DNA of 64,000 bases, from positions 95,616 through 159,615 of the forward strand of contig NZ_AOLP01000002.1 of NCBI RefSeq assembly GCF_000337795.1, in the 5' to 3' direction. A program made the translations under genes and the position numbers. The notes under the pieces were generated by a model, which ran no database searches, was not told the DNA's origin, and saw only the letters and a program-made list of their open reading frames with translations. Source of the stretch: Haloferax denitrificans ATCC 35960. GTDB lineage: Archaea > Halobacteriota > Halobacteria > Halobacteriales > Haloferacaceae. Shown here in pieces: positions 28,900 to 37,881 of the stretch (position 1 is its first letter; each line of letters opens with the position of its first letter).

Positions 28900-30075
28900 C
28901 TACAAGTTCTCGAGGGCCTGATCGAGGTCGGTGAGTAGGTCGTCTACGTGTTCGACGCCGACGGCGAGCCGGACGAGCGAATCCGAAATTCCGGCAGCCT
29001 CCCGTTCGGTATCTGTGAGGTAGGACGCGGACATCGTGGCAGGGTGGTCGACGAGTGATTCGGTCCCTCCGAGACTCACTGCGAGAGTGAATACGTCGAG
29101 CGCTTCGAGAACGGCCCGTGTTTCCGCCGCGGTCGCGTCCAGTTCGAAGGAGACGATTCCGCCGAATCCGTCCATCTGCTCACGAGCGAGGTGGTGCTGT
29201 GGATGATGTTGCAATCCGGGATAGTTGACGTGGGCTACCGACAGGTGGCCGTCGAGGTATCGTGCGAGCTCGCCGGCGTTGGTCTCGTGGCGGTCCATCC
29301 GGAGCGGAAACGTCCGGAGACCCCGGAGCGTGAGATACGAATCGAACGGACCGAGCGTGCCGCCGAGTACGTAGGACTGGGTGTGTTTTACGGCGTCGGC
29401 CAGAGAATGGTCGTCGGTCAGAACGGCTCCGCCCATCGAGTCACTGTGTCCGTTCAGGTACTTCGTCGTACTGTGGACGACGATGTCGGCCCCACGTTCG
29501 AGCGGTCGCTGGAAGTACGGCGTGGCGAACGTATTGTCGACGACGTACGTCGCGTCGACTGCCGTCGCAATCTCTCCCACGGCTGCGAGGTCACAGAGTC
29601 GGAGCAACGGGTTCGTCGGTGTCTCTATCCAGACGAGAGCCGTTTCGCCGGTAACTGCTGCGTCGACAGCGTCTACGTCGGTCGCGTCGACGTACTCGAC
29701 GGTTGCGCCCAGCGAATCGACGAGCAAATCTTCGAAGAGCAAGCGCGTGCCACCGTAGATACCCTCGAAGGCGACGACGTGGTCGCCCGCTTCGACGACC
29801 GATAGACAGGTCGCAGCAATCGCAGCGGTTCCGGAAGCACAGGTGACGGCGCGTTCGGCACCGCAGAGTCCGGTGAGCCTCTCTTCGAGGACATCTCGTG
29901 TGGGGTTTCCGAATCGGGTGTACTTGTATCCATGCTCTGATTCACCAGGGCTGTGCATCTCGTGAGTAGTCGAGAGGTGTATCGGCGGGACGACGTCACC
30001 TGCGTCGTTGACACCGGCGTCGGTCCGATCGAAACGGGTGGCCAGCGTTTCGAGGTGGTAATTCGAATCGTTCAT
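28900..30075 (-). CDS. Cys/Met metabolism PLP enzyme (cystathionine synthase/lyase family)
   Basis: 391 residues from MNDSNYHLETLATRFDRTD. The PLP-binding Lys is in VVHSTTKYLNGHSD, with upstream YKYTRFGNPTRDVLEERL and CASGTAAIAATCLSVV, and a C-terminal LAVSLGGTESLVDHPA, all typical of cystathionine gamma-synthase/gamma-lyase and O-acetylhomoserine sulfhydrylase relatives. The exact member cannot be told apart by eye. An upstream in-frame start at 30150 adds non-conserved residues. Tail-to-tail with the peroxiredoxin gene. Confidence 0.88.
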   Translation of the reverse strand: MNDSNYHLETLATRFDRTDAGVNDAGDVVPPIHLSTTHEMHSPGESEHGYKYTRFGNPTRDVLEERLTGLCGAERAVTCASGTAAIAATCLSVVEAGDHVVAFEGIYGGTRLLFEDLLVDSLGATVEYVDATDVDAVDAAVTGETALVWIETPTNPLLRLCDLAAVGEIATAVDATYVVDNTFATPYFQRPLERGADIVVHSTTKYLNGHSDSMGGAVLTDDHSLADAVKHTQSYVLGGTLGPFDSYLTLRGLRTFPLRMDRHETNAGELARYLDGHLSVAHVNYPGLQHHPQHHLAREQMDGFGGIVSFELDATAAETRAVLEALDVFTLAVSLGGTESLVDHPATMSASYLTDTEREAAGISDSLVRLAVGVEHVDDLLTDLDQALENL

Positions 30076-30310
30076 ACGAGTATTCAGACCCTCAGGTCGC
30101 GCACCCAAAAACGAACCGAGTTGACGTGTCCCGGATTCGAGCGTGAACACCAGTCGTTTTTTGAAATCTGTGAGACTAACTAACCGAATCGGTCGCGTAC
30201 ACCGCCTCGGGTCAAGTAGCCTGAGGTGCTTTGCGTCTCGTTATCACGGAGAGCGTTGTTGTCGGTACGGTCGCGGGTCACTCTACCAAAAACTCTGCTG
30301 AACACTCAGA

Positions 30311-30544
30311 TTACTTTTTTGGGAGCGTCGCGATGAACTCGCGCGGTCCGACACGGTCAACGGTGTATCCTTCGGCATCGAACGATTCGACTTCAGCGGC
30401 CATCTGGTGATACAGAGGTGTTGGAGCGTGGTCGTTGATGAGTGTCAGGGCTTCACCGCTCTCTAATTTCTCGAACGCATCGAATATCTTCGGATGCCGT
30501 TGTGGTGGCGGAATTTCGCGCAGGTTGAGTTGCTGTTTGGCCAT
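30311..30544 (-). CDS. Single-domain DUF2249 protein
   Basis: 77 residues: LNLREIPPPQRHPKIFDAF then ALTLINDHAPTPLYHQM, ending FIATLPKK. One DUF2249 unit, TusA-like fold, unknown role. ATG 30544 lies 41 bases from a TGAAGATATTCG operator, which decides this start over the in-frame 30580. Related to the four-domain protein at 21086 and to 44433. Confidence 0.85.
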   Translation of the reverse strand: MAKQQLNLREIPPPQRHPKIFDAFEKLESGEALTLINDHAPTPLYHQMAAEVESFDAEGYTVDRVGPREFIATLPKK

Positions 30545-30585
30545 TACGTTGGTACCGTGATAGCCTTTCAGCGAAACCATTATTG

Positions 30586-30597
30586 TGAAGATATTCG
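30586..30597. promoter_or_regulatory. CGAA-N4-TTCG-type operator, DUF2249 gene
   Basis: TGAAGATATTCG, one base from consensus, 41 bases upstream of the ATG at 30544. Confidence 0.55.
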
Positions 30598-30750
30598 GAA
30601 GCCGGCAAACGACCCCTGATAGTTACGGCGACATCGTATGTACTTCAATGAGTTTCAATGCAAACTCGATACTGATTTCCAAAAACCCACCTCAGGGAAT
30701 TTTCGAAAGTCTGCCCCCCTTGATACTCGGTGATTGTTTTAGTTTCGATG

Positions 30751-30762
30751 CGAAGAGGTTCG
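30751..30762. promoter_or_regulatory. CGAA-N4-TTCG operator, DtxR-like gene
   Basis: CGAAGAGGTTCG, a perfect match, 38 bases before the ATG at 30801. Confidence 0.6.
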
Positions 30763-30800
30763 GCGGCAAGCTTTACTTTGACTATGATGGACCGTGATGT

Positions 30801-31268
30801 ATGTCGTCGGACTACCCAACAGGGTCGGCTACGAGTCACTTCCCCGGCCTCTCTGAGATCAAACGGTCGAATGCACGTTACCTCTTCGCGATTTCGGTGC
30901 TGTCGACGGGGTCAGCGGAACGCGTCACAACCGGTGAAGTCCAAAAATATCTGGACGTCACACCCGCCAGCGTGACAGAGATGCTCGCCAAGCTCGACGA
31001 GCGAGGGTTTGTCGACTACGAGAAGTATCGGGGTGTTCGGCTCACAGACAACAGCGAAGAACTCGCATCACGCATCGCGTGGCGGTTCTGTGTTGTCACC
31101 AGCTTTTTCGACTCGGTCTTAGACACGGCTCTCGAAGACCGCACGGCGTTCGACATCGGGTTCACACTTCCAGAGAAGGGTGTGTATCGCCTTCAGGAAC
31201 GGGTGAACACACCGTGTCTCGAAACCTGTCCTGAATCCAGACGGTCCGATGCTGCCTGTTTGGTGTAG
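30801..31268 (+). CDS. DtxR/MntR-like metal-dependent regulator
   Basis: 155 residues. The N-terminal winged helix reads RYLFAISVLSTGSAERVTTG, then VQKYLDVTPASVTEMLAKLDERGFVDYEKYRGVRLT, the standard DtxR-family reading head. The following helical part is short and diverged (LASRIAWRFCVVTSFFDSVL) and the C-terminus is Cys-rich (TPCLETCPESRRSDAACLV), so metal binding may differ from iron-type DtxR. It has its own CGAA-N4-TTCG operator, placing it under the same control as the denitrification genes. It might act on the iron-box palindrome at 41062 (inference). Confidence 0.8.
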   Translation: MSSDYPTGSATSHFPGLSEIKRSNARYLFAISVLSTGSAERVTTGEVQKYLDVTPASVTEMLAKLDERGFVDYEKYRGVRLTDNSEELASRIAWRFCVVTSFFDSVLDTALEDRTAFDIGFTLPEKGVYRLQERVNTPCLETCPESRRSDAACLV

Positions 31269-31419
31269 TGGAGCACACTACCGTACACCGAGAAGGCCAT
31301 CGGCGGTGTTACGGCCGCGCTTAGCGAATTTAATCGTTGGTCGATACCAATGGAGCTGTCCGTCCTCAACTACCTGAATCAAGGAGAGCCAGCCAACATG
31401 TTGTGAGTCAACGTCGAAG

Positions 31420-31431
31420 TGAATATATTCG
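31420..31431. promoter_or_regulatory. CGAA-N4-TTCG-type operator, membrane oxidase-like gene
   Basis: TGAATATATTCG, one base from consensus, 39 bases before the ATG at 31471. Confidence 0.55.
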
Positions 31432-31470
31432 GAGACACACCGACGATAGTCCCGATCGGAACCTAATGGC

Positions 31471-32838
31471 ATGGGTACGATTCCAGCGAACGTAGAGACG
31501 AACAAACAACCGCCGATGACGGTTCCTCTCCGTCACTTCGTTATCGGTCTGGGGTTCCTACTACTGGGCGGGGTCGTCGGCACGCTCGTACTGGTGGATG
31601 TGCTACCCGGACAACCGACGTTAACTCACGTCCACCTCTCACTGGTCGGGTGGGTCTGTGTGACGATTATGGGTGCGATGACGCAGTTCGTTCCGGTCTG
31701 GTCGGGGGCGTCGCTCTACTCGGAGCGGTTATCGACCGTTCAACTCTGGCTGCTCGTAGCCGGACTTATCGGCTTCGGTACTTCGTTACTGCTCGGCCAG
31801 TACGGTTGGTTCCCGCTTTTTGGCGGGACTATGCTCACTGGCTTCTGGGTGTTCGTCTACAATATCGCCCGAACACTGGGAGGGGTTCGCCCGTGGGACG
31901 TCACGGAACGACACTTCGCGATGGCGCTCGGATTCTTCGTGCTCGTGACGTTCCTCGGCGTCGTTCTTGCGGTCTCGTACACGCATCCGCTGTATGCGAA
32001 CACCCCATTCACACAAGGGTCTCTCCGAATGAGTCATGCGACACTCGCAGTATTTGGAGCGGTATTAATCACTGTTCTCGGTGCGCTGTATCAGTTGGGG
32101 ACGATGTTTACTCAATCAGACCTCCATGGAATCGACCACTCGCTCCGACGCGTCGAGGAGGTCGGATATCCGCTCGGGGTGGTTGTATTAGCGACGGGTC
32201 GGTTGTTCGAACACACCTTCGTTGGACGGGTCGGGTCACTACTCGTGGTTGCTGGTCTCTTCTCGTTCAGTATCATCCTCGCGCGTCGACTCTACGAGAC
32301 GAGTGTCGACTGGACCCCGATGCTCAGGCGTTATGCTATCGTAGCCGGTGCAATGGCTATCTGGTCCGTTCTCGCTTTTCTCAAGTGGATTCAAGACCCC
32401 ATATCACCTCGCACGCTGTTCGGTTCTCCGGAGCTCGTCCACCTACTCTTCTTGGGAGTTATCGGCTTCGTCGTCCTCGGTACTCTGTATCATATCGTCC
32501 CGTTCATTATCTGGGTGCATCGCTACAGCGACCTGCTCGGTCTCGAGGACGTCCCGATGATCGACGACCTCTACAGCGACCGACTCGCAGCAATTGATTT
32601 TGTACTCGTTCTCTTGGGGAGTGGTGTACTCGTCGCTTCAGAATGGGTCTCACTTCCGTGGTTCGTGACGGTCACCGGCGGTGTACTCGTCGTGAGCGGG
32701 TTCCTGATTTTTATCACGAGTATGCTTCTGGTCATCCGAGAACATAGTCCACATTCGATTGTGGAAATCGTTGTCCCAAAAATTGTGGAGAAACCGGAGG
32801 AAGAGTCTATCAACAGGCATCAGAATACTCAAAAATGA
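31471..32838 (+). CDS. Heme-copper-oxidase/NnrS-like 12-span membrane protein
   Basis: 455 residues with about twelve membrane spans. His residues sit at helix positions that resemble heme-copper oxidase or NnrS-type proteins: LTHVHLSLVGWVCVTIMGAM, RMSHATLAVFGAVLI, and VHLLFLGVIGFVVLGTLYHIVPFIIWVHRYSD. It lacks the canonical oxidase motifs (no HPEVY, no paired HH). Canonical quinol NO reductases are far longer. Possible roles are heme/copper-linked NO handling or a novel membrane oxidoreductase (inference). The start agrees with operator spacing. A related architecture occurs at 43150. Confidence 0.55.
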   Translation: MGTIPANVETNKQPPMTVPLRHFVIGLGFLLLGGVVGTLVLVDVLPGQPTLTHVHLSLVGWVCVTIMGAMTQFVPVWSGASLYSERLSTVQLWLLVAGLIGFGTSLLLGQYGWFPLFGGTMLTGFWVFVYNIARTLGGVRPWDVTERHFAMALGFFVLVTFLGVVLAVSYTHPLYANTPFTQGSLRMSHATLAVFGAVLITVLGALYQLGTMFTQSDLHGIDHSLRRVEEVGYPLGVVVLATGRLFEHTFVGRVGSLLVVAGLFSFSIILARRLYETSVDWTPMLRRYAIVAGAMAIWSVLAFLKWIQDPISPRTLFGSPELVHLLFLGVIGFVVLGTLYHIVPFIIWVHRYSDLLGLEDVPMIDDLYSDRLAAIDFVLVLLGSGVLVASEWVSLPWFVTVTGGVLVVSGFLIFITSMLLVIREHSPHSIVEIVVPKIVEKPEEESINRHQNTQK

Positions 32839-32974
32839 CCACTCCGTGTCAGTTGACGGGTATTTAGTATCCGAATCGAACGCTGAGCGGCCGCTTACGC
32901 TCGTTGAACTGTACTCAATTATGACAGACATACCCCTGTAATGGAAAGGTTAATATAATTCTTTCAAACTTCCT

Positions 32975-32986
32975 AGAACATATTCG
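32975..32986. promoter_or_regulatory. CGAA-N4-TTCG-type site without a clear target gene
   Basis: AGAACATATTCG lies between the ends of two convergent genes. A minus-strand ATG at 32931 (MSVIIEYSSTSVSGRSAF) is 43 bases away, the standard spacing, but only about 30 codons lie outside the neighbouring gene. It may mark a truncated gene. Confidence 0.45.
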
Positions 32987-33055
32987 GGGATCCGCTTATA
33001 CTCTGTATTTCCGAGAGTGTGAGCTGCGGTGGTTGGTGACTACGACTGACCGTCG

Positions 33056-34360
33056 TTAATCGCCACTGGGGACGAGATTCGTAGCCTTCCACGTGTCTCG
33101 CGACCAGACACCGCTCTGGAGATCGAGCTCATCGTTCCATTTCCCGACGACAGTCGAAACAGCCAAATCACCAGTGACGTTGTTCATCGTCGCAACCCGC
33201 CCGAGTATCGGGTCGACTCCGGCGACGAACCCGACAACCGCTAGTGGGAGCCCGACCTGTGTGAGAATTACGGTGAGCATGACGATTCCAGCACCTGGAA
33301 CGCCAGCAGTCCCAATACTGACGAGAACGGCTACGATCAAGACGAAAGCCTGTTCGGTAAGTGCGAGTGGTTGCCCGACGACGTTCGCAGCGAACATAAC
33401 GGTGATCGCTTGCCGAATCGCAGCACCGTCCATGTTTGCAGTTGCACCGACTGGAAGTGTGAACGAATATACCCGTTCGGAGATACGCAGATCTTCGTCC
33501 GCGTTCCGCATCGTGACTGGAAGCGTCCCGCTGGACGAACGAGTGGCGAAGGCGGTTACCATCGCGTCTTTCGCACCACTGAGGAATGCAATCGGGGACA
33601 CGTCAGCGATCAACCACATCAAGAAGACGAGATAGGTGAAGACGATATGGATGACGATTGCAATGGCGACTGCCAATACGAGTTCACCCAGCGACGAGAA
33701 CACCCCAATGCCTTCGGCACCAATTCCAGAAGCCATCAACGCGAAGACACCAAGTACGCCGAACTCGAGGACACCTCGAACGACCACGAACATTGCCTCT
33801 GTGCCAATCTCGAACGCTTCAAATACCGAGTCGACACCCTCTGCAAGTTGTTCTTGTTGGTCTCGAACGTAGGTCAGGGCGATACCGAACACGATGACGA
33901 AGAACACCGTCGCAAGCAGATTACCATCTGCAAGCGCCGATACGGGGTTGCTTGGCACGATACCGAGAATTACGTCCATCAACGATGGCGGTGCTTGCGA
34001 TTGAGCTTCACCGCCGACGAGATCGAGTCCCCGTCCGGGTTGGAGTACATTCGCAACTACAAGGCCAATACCTCCTGCAATAGTCGTTGTTATAGCGTAT
34101 AGCCCGACTGTCGTCCCCCCAATCTTTCCGAGCTTTGCCGGCGAGAGTTGCCGAATGCCGGTGAGAAGTGTGAAAACGATGATAGGGATGACGAGCATGT
34201 TGAGCAGTCGAAGGAAAAGGTCCCCCAACGGCCTTACGACGGTCATTCGGTCGCCGAACGCGATGCCAGCTACTGATCCTAATATAAAAGCGGTGAAGAT
34301 GCGCCAAATGAGTGGAATTGAACGATACCGATGCCACAATCTGGTTCCGAGATTTACCAT
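33056..34360 (-). CDS. Dicarboxylate/amino acid:cation symporter (DAACS family)
   Basis: 434 residues, eight membrane spans plus two re-entrant hairpins as in GltPh. Hairpin 1 carries the serine-rich ATRSSSGTLPVTM; span 7 carries GATANMDGAA (NMDGT-type motif); hairpin 2 region GIPGAG-like reads SIGTAGVPGAGIVMLT. It imports C4-dicarboxylates, glutamate or aspartate with sodium or protons. Stand-alone gene. No inverted-repeat operator at the usual spacing. Confidence 0.9.
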   Translation of the reverse strand: MVNLGTRLWHRYRSIPLIWRIFTAFILGSVAGIAFGDRMTVVRPLGDLFLRLLNMLVIPIIVFTLLTGIRQLSPAKLGKIGGTTVGLYAITTTIAGGIGLVVANVLQPGRGLDLVGGEAQSQAPPSLMDVILGIVPSNPVSALADGNLLATVFFVIVFGIALTYVRDQQEQLAEGVDSVFEAFEIGTEAMFVVVRGVLEFGVLGVFALMASGIGAEGIGVFSSLGELVLAVAIAIVIHIVFTYLVFLMWLIADVSPIAFLSGAKDAMVTAFATRSSSGTLPVTMRNADEDLRISERVYSFTLPVGATANMDGAAIRQAITVMFAANVVGQPLALTEQAFVLIVAVLVSIGTAGVPGAGIVMLTVILTQVGLPLAVVGFVAGVDPILGRVATMNNVTGDLAVSTVVGKWNDELDLQSGVWSRDTWKATNLVPSGD

Positions 34361-34860
34361 ATTGTACGGAACCTATTGGAAACCTAAAGATGCGTTCGTA
34401 ACGTCCGTTCATGCAGGTGTCTGTGATATCCCGCTCTTTCTTGGATAGCAATTGGGTGCGGGTTTTTGTTGGAGTTGGTAGTTAATCGGGGCAGACAATT
34501 CGAACAACTACTTGAAAAAGCAGCAGAGCCACGAGTATTCACAAGAAAGTACTCCCCTATCGGCAGTAGCCGGCGGTAATTTTTTCTTGTTTCCAGCGAC
34601 GGTTGACTGGACTCTCGTCTTTTTGATTACGTAGTGTCACCGGCCGCCAGTTCGAACGTTTCAGAACGATTGCGAGTGCTCCGTTCGGTCCATCTCTGAG
34701 AGACCTCAGATAGACGAGACAAACGGCTCAGAACCGTCTGAAAAGCGGAGCTTATCAGTATTCTCTGTGATTTGTCGCGCACCCCGTAAACGAATATATC
34801 AACCAATACGCCGACAAGTCCGAGTCAACCACCGATGGTGAGTGTATCCCCCACTCCCAT
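34361..34860. other. Intergenic, nothing supported
   Basis: A 500-base gap upstream of the symporter. The section 34590-34760 has coding-like composition but no intact frame that I recognise and may be another relic. A CGAATATATCAA half-site occurs at 34791. No repeat or hairpin was identified. Confidence 0.4.
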
Positions 34861-35202
34861 TGGATGACCCGCCTGACTGAACCCCATCGACAACGAGTGC
34901 CCCCTCATTCCCACCGCTTCATGGGGGATACAGGCGTACTTGACGATTCCTTCCTGTTTGGCCATGTGTTTGAAGTATAGGATTCGTCGGTCTCTCTGGC
35001 TCGAACCCTACTGCTTCGTTGACGATGTTGTGGGGACCCGCCCTCGCCAGTCCATTTTCAGACTACTGTCGTATTCGGTTCGTCGGACGGCTGCAGACAC
35101 AGGAGTCACAGCACTCACGGCGGAACCTGCTGTCACCGCACTTGCGGCACCGCGCAGGACTGTTCGTCGACTGACGATTGGGTTGGAATTTGATTTTAGC
35201 AT
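34861..35202 (-). pseudogene. Halocyanin remnant with frameshifts and deletion
   Basis: The N-terminus (ATG 35202) is a Tat signal, SRRTVLRGAASAVTAGSAV. The frame then breaks: the next frame gives GPHNIVNEAVGFE, the type-1 copper His region of halocyanins. Further on IVKYACIPHEAVGMRG gives the Cys, His and Met ligands, after which one missing G shifts the frame away from ALVVDGVQSGGSS. The parts are in the right order, but the N-terminal half of the cupredoxin and the segment between the His and Cys motifs are shortened. This is a decayed blue-copper gene next to intact halocyanins. Confidence 0.75.
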
Positions 35203-35271
35203 CGATGTGTCTCACTTGTGATTACTGCTGATAACCAGAGTACTGCATCAGGTGGGAGAAGGTATCTGTCT

Positions 35272-35490
35272 TCATCGCACCTTTGTAGACAACCCCGGGA
35301 ACATCTCACCGGGGTAGACGTTTCCGCTCATGACGTGATTGACCTTTGAGCCCGACCGTACGTTCACTTGTGCCAAGAGTGATTGACATCCAGCAAGTGC
35401 TGCTGTTCCGACGCCGGCGATCGTCGCGAGGAATCCATGCCGCGACAGGCCCGTACCAGGTGCTCCAAAACGGTCTTTCATTGGCCACAT
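35272..35490 (-). pseudogene. Short Tat-lipoprotein fragment
   Basis: 72 residues with SRHGFLATIAGVGTAALAGC, a Tat-like and lipobox start (RH instead of RR), then only a short unrecognised tail ending GLSTKVR. It is probably the 5' remnant of an exported protein. A CGAACATGTTTG site lies 58 bases upstream, suggesting the parent belonged to the denitrification regulon. It could instead be a genuine short lipoprotein. Confidence 0.4.
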
Positions 35491-35548
35491 TAGCCGAGAA
35501 AAATTACAAATATCGGGTGAGGCTCGTTCTTGTCGAACGAGACCTGAA

Positions 35549-35560
35549 CAAACATGTTCG
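35549..35560. promoter_or_regulatory. CGAA-N4-TTCG-type site, lipoprotein fragment
   Basis: CGAACATGTTTG on the minus strand, one base from consensus, 58 bases before the ATG at 35490. Confidence 0.4.
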
Positions 35561-35591
35561 TTGAATGCCGTATATCACTGGCCGAGTACGG

Positions 35592-36593
35592 TCACTCGTC
35601 GTGACGGTCGCGTGCCCACAGGAACGAACCGAACGCGAGAGGCGAGAGGAATGCGGCACCGAGACTTCCGAACACTGCGAGTTGGCTAGTCGTTACCTCG
35701 TAGACGCCTTCGAAGACGTCACCGACGACAATTGCCCCTTTCATCCCGTTAGTGATGTGGGGCTCACAGGCGTATTTACTGATACCAACGCCGTCGAAGA
35801 CCAGCCCCCACTCCCCGGTGGATTGTGACGGACTGGTGTATTCTCTATCGGTAGCTGTGAATCCGTGGGGACCGTCGTCACCTACCCACTCCCAGATGAC
35901 GCGAGTACCCGGATCAATAGTAACAGCTGGCGGAGAGAGTGCAAAGCCCCCGCTGTTACCGTTTGCTCCGACCTGAATACGAACCTCTTCGCGTCCACGC
36001 ATGTCGACAGTTCCGTCGAAGTTATCGACATCGTCGAACCAGCCTTCGTAATCTGGTTCTCGAGGGACGTATTCGTAGTCCGGTTCAGGGGTTGGAGTCG
36101 GTTTCGGTGTCGCCACAGACACTTCGACGTCACCGACGAGCACTGCACCCTTCATTCCCATCGCCTTGTGCGGAGTACACGCATAGAGAGACACACCCCC
36201 GGTATCGAATGTGTGTTCGAACGTCGCACCCGTGGTCGCGACCATTTCGCTCCCGTAGGTGCCGTCCTCTGCGACGACGTTGTGGCTTCCACCGTCTCCC
36301 GTCCACTCCCAGACGACTGTCGCCCCTGGGTCGATTCGGATTGCCGGTGGACCGAAGGCGAAGCCACCGCCGTTTCCCTCCGCACCGACTTCTACTGTCA
36401 CACGTGCTTTCCCGCGTTCGTCCGTGATACCATCGTAATTCGAGACGTCACTGAACCAGCCCGTGAGGTAGGGTTCCTGTTGTGCAGCAACTGGAGGCAT
36501 CGAACCGATTGACGCCCCCCCGACAGTGGCCACTGCTGCTGCCTTCAGGAACCATCTCCGGTTGACATTCGTACAGGTATCGGTAGATATCAT
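35592..36593 (-). CDS. Two-domain halocyanin (blue copper protein)
   Basis: 333 residues. Tat signal NRRWFLKAAAVATVGGASI, then two cupredoxin domains joined by a Pro/Thr/Glu linker (TPKPTPTPEPDYEY). Domain 1 ligands: His in GGSHNVVAE and Cys, His, Met in YACTPHKAMGMKGA. Domain 2: His in GPHGFTA and Cys, His, Met in YACEPHITNGMKGA. A hydrophobic C-terminal helix followed by basic residues anchors it outside the membrane. It probably donates electrons to NirK, from which it is divergently transcribed. Confidence 0.9.
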   Translation of the reverse strand: MISTDTCTNVNRRWFLKAAAVATVGGASIGSMPPVAAQQEPYLTGWFSDVSNYDGITDERGKARVTVEVGAEGNGGGFAFGPPAIRIDPGATVVWEWTGDGGSHNVVAEDGTYGSEMVATTGATFEHTFDTGGVSLYACTPHKAMGMKGAVLVGDVEVSVATPKPTPTPEPDYEYVPREPDYEGWFDDVDNFDGTVDMRGREEVRIQVGANGNSGGFALSPPAVTIDPGTRVIWEWVGDDGPHGFTATDREYTSPSQSTGEWGLVFDGVGISKYACEPHITNGMKGAIVVGDVFEGVYEVTTSQLAVFGSLGAAFLSPLAFGSFLWARDRHDE

Positions 36594-36626
36594 GTACGTC
36601 AGTAGTTGTGTGAGAGATATAACCGT

Positions 36627-36639
36627 AGAACTCGGTTCT
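36627..36639. promoter_or_regulatory. Inverted repeat between halocyanin and nirK
   Basis: AGAAC-TCG-GTTCT, a 5-3-5 palindrome (GAA-N5-TTC rather than N4), 33 bases before the halocyanin ATG and 68 before the nirK ATG. Possibly a variant of the island operator. Confidence 0.4.
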
Positions 36640-36707
36640 CAAATCGTGGGATAGAAAATATCGATATATACTGTCTCTTCGCTATGTTTAGCCTGAGAGA
36701 GATACTT

Positions 36708-37793
36708 ATGACGTACACTACGACTCGACGGCGGGTACTCCAAGCGGCAGGACTCGGTGGGACGATGGCGTTGGCCGGTTGTACTGTCGGCACACCACCA
36801 GACAACAACGTACAGGCAAGTCCACTCCAACTCCAGATGGACACGGAACTCGGGCCAGCAAAGCCCGTAGATGCCAACCGTATCGCGGCTGACCCCCGCG
36901 ATATCCCTGCACCGATCACCCGAACGTCACCGGAGACAGTATCGGTGGAACTGGAGACACTCGAGCAAGTTGCCGAAGTCGAACCTGGCGTCACGTTCAC
37001 GTACATGACGTTTAACGGACAGGTCCCCGGCCCGTTCATTCGAACACGCGTAGGGGACACTGTCGACCTCATCATTCGCAACCACGAGGACAACTCGATG
37101 GTTCACAACGTCGACTTCCATGCGTGCCGTGGTCCCGGCGGCGGGGCAGAAGCGACGAACGTCGCCCCGGGAGAGGAGAGACAACTCCGGTTCAAGGTGA
37201 CATATCCCGGAGCGTTCGTCTACCACTGTGCCGTCGCGAACGTCGACTACCACATCTCCGCGGGGATGTTCGGTATCATCCTCGTCGAACCGGAAGAGGG
37301 TCTTCCCGAGGTAGACCACGAGTTCTACCTCGGACAGCACGAGCTCTACACGAACGGGAAGACGGGACAGAAGGGCCACCACGAGTTCGACTTCACACGA
37401 ATGGCGATGGAGGACCCGACGTACGTCCTGATGAACGGTGAGAAGTACGCAATTACGCCGGACAACTACGCCGAGATGAACGTGAAGACCGGCGAGACTG
37501 CCCGCATTTTCTACGGGGTTGGAGGGCCGAATCTGTTCTCGAGCTTCCACCCGATCGGCAGCGTCTGGGACGAAGTCTGGGAACAGGGTGCGCTTGCCAG
37601 CGAACCGATGCGCTACGTTCAGACGACTCCTGTCCTCCCGGGAAGTGCCTGTGTCGCGACGATGTCGTTCCCAGTGCCGGGTGACTTCAAGCTGGTCGAC
37701 CACGCGCTCTCACGGGTCGCACGGAAAGGAGCGCTCGCAATCATCACCGCTGAGGGCCCAGAAGATACCGATGTGTTCGACCCAGTTAGGTAA
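36708..37793 (+). CDS. nirK: Copper-containing nitrite reductase NirK
   Basis: 361 residues from MTYTTTRRRVLQAAG (Tat signal with LAGC lipobox). Two cupredoxin domains of a trimeric enzyme reducing nitrite to NO outside the membrane. Ligands by eye: H133 (type 1) and H138 (type 2) in MVHNVDFHACRG; H173 (type 2), C174, H182 and M187 (type 1) in YHCAVANVDYHISAGMFG. Later His in SSFHPIGSVWD and KLVDHALSR complete the type 2/catalytic sites. An upstream in-frame start at 36606 precedes the Tat signal and is rejected. Electrons probably come from the divergent halocyanin. Confidence 0.95.
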   Translation: MTYTTTRRRVLQAAGLGGTMALAGCTVGTPPDNNVQASPLQLQMDTELGPAKPVDANRIAADPRDIPAPITRTSPETVSVELETLEQVAEVEPGVTFTYMTFNGQVPGPFIRTRVGDTVDLIIRNHEDNSMVHNVDFHACRGPGGGAEATNVAPGEERQLRFKVTYPGAFVYHCAVANVDYHISAGMFGIILVEPEEGLPEVDHEFYLGQHELYTNGKTGQKGHHEFDFTRMAMEDPTYVLMNGEKYAITPDNYAEMNVKTGETARIFYGVGGPNLFSSFHPIGSVWDEVWEQGALASEPMRYVQTTPVLPGSACVATMSFPVPGDFKLVDHALSRVARKGALAIITAEGPEDTDVFDPVR

Positions 37794-37831
37794 CTGTTGA
37801 GCGACACAGTGGATCCGAACCCCCGTCTACG

Positions 37832-37843
37832 TGAACATATCCG
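37832..37843. promoter_or_regulatory. CGAA-N4-TTCG-type site, gene after nirK
   Basis: TGAACATATCCG, two bases from consensus, 38 bases before the ATG at 37882. Confidence 0.4.
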
Positions 37844-37881
37844 GGAACAACCATAGGTCGGGTCCCACCGTACGCTATCGT

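Noticed and set aside
31278..31472. 64-residue minus-strand frame starting MPLGSDRDYRRC
   Set aside because: Its start overlaps the start of the membrane protein at 31471 and it would contain that gene's operator; coding appearance is moderate only.
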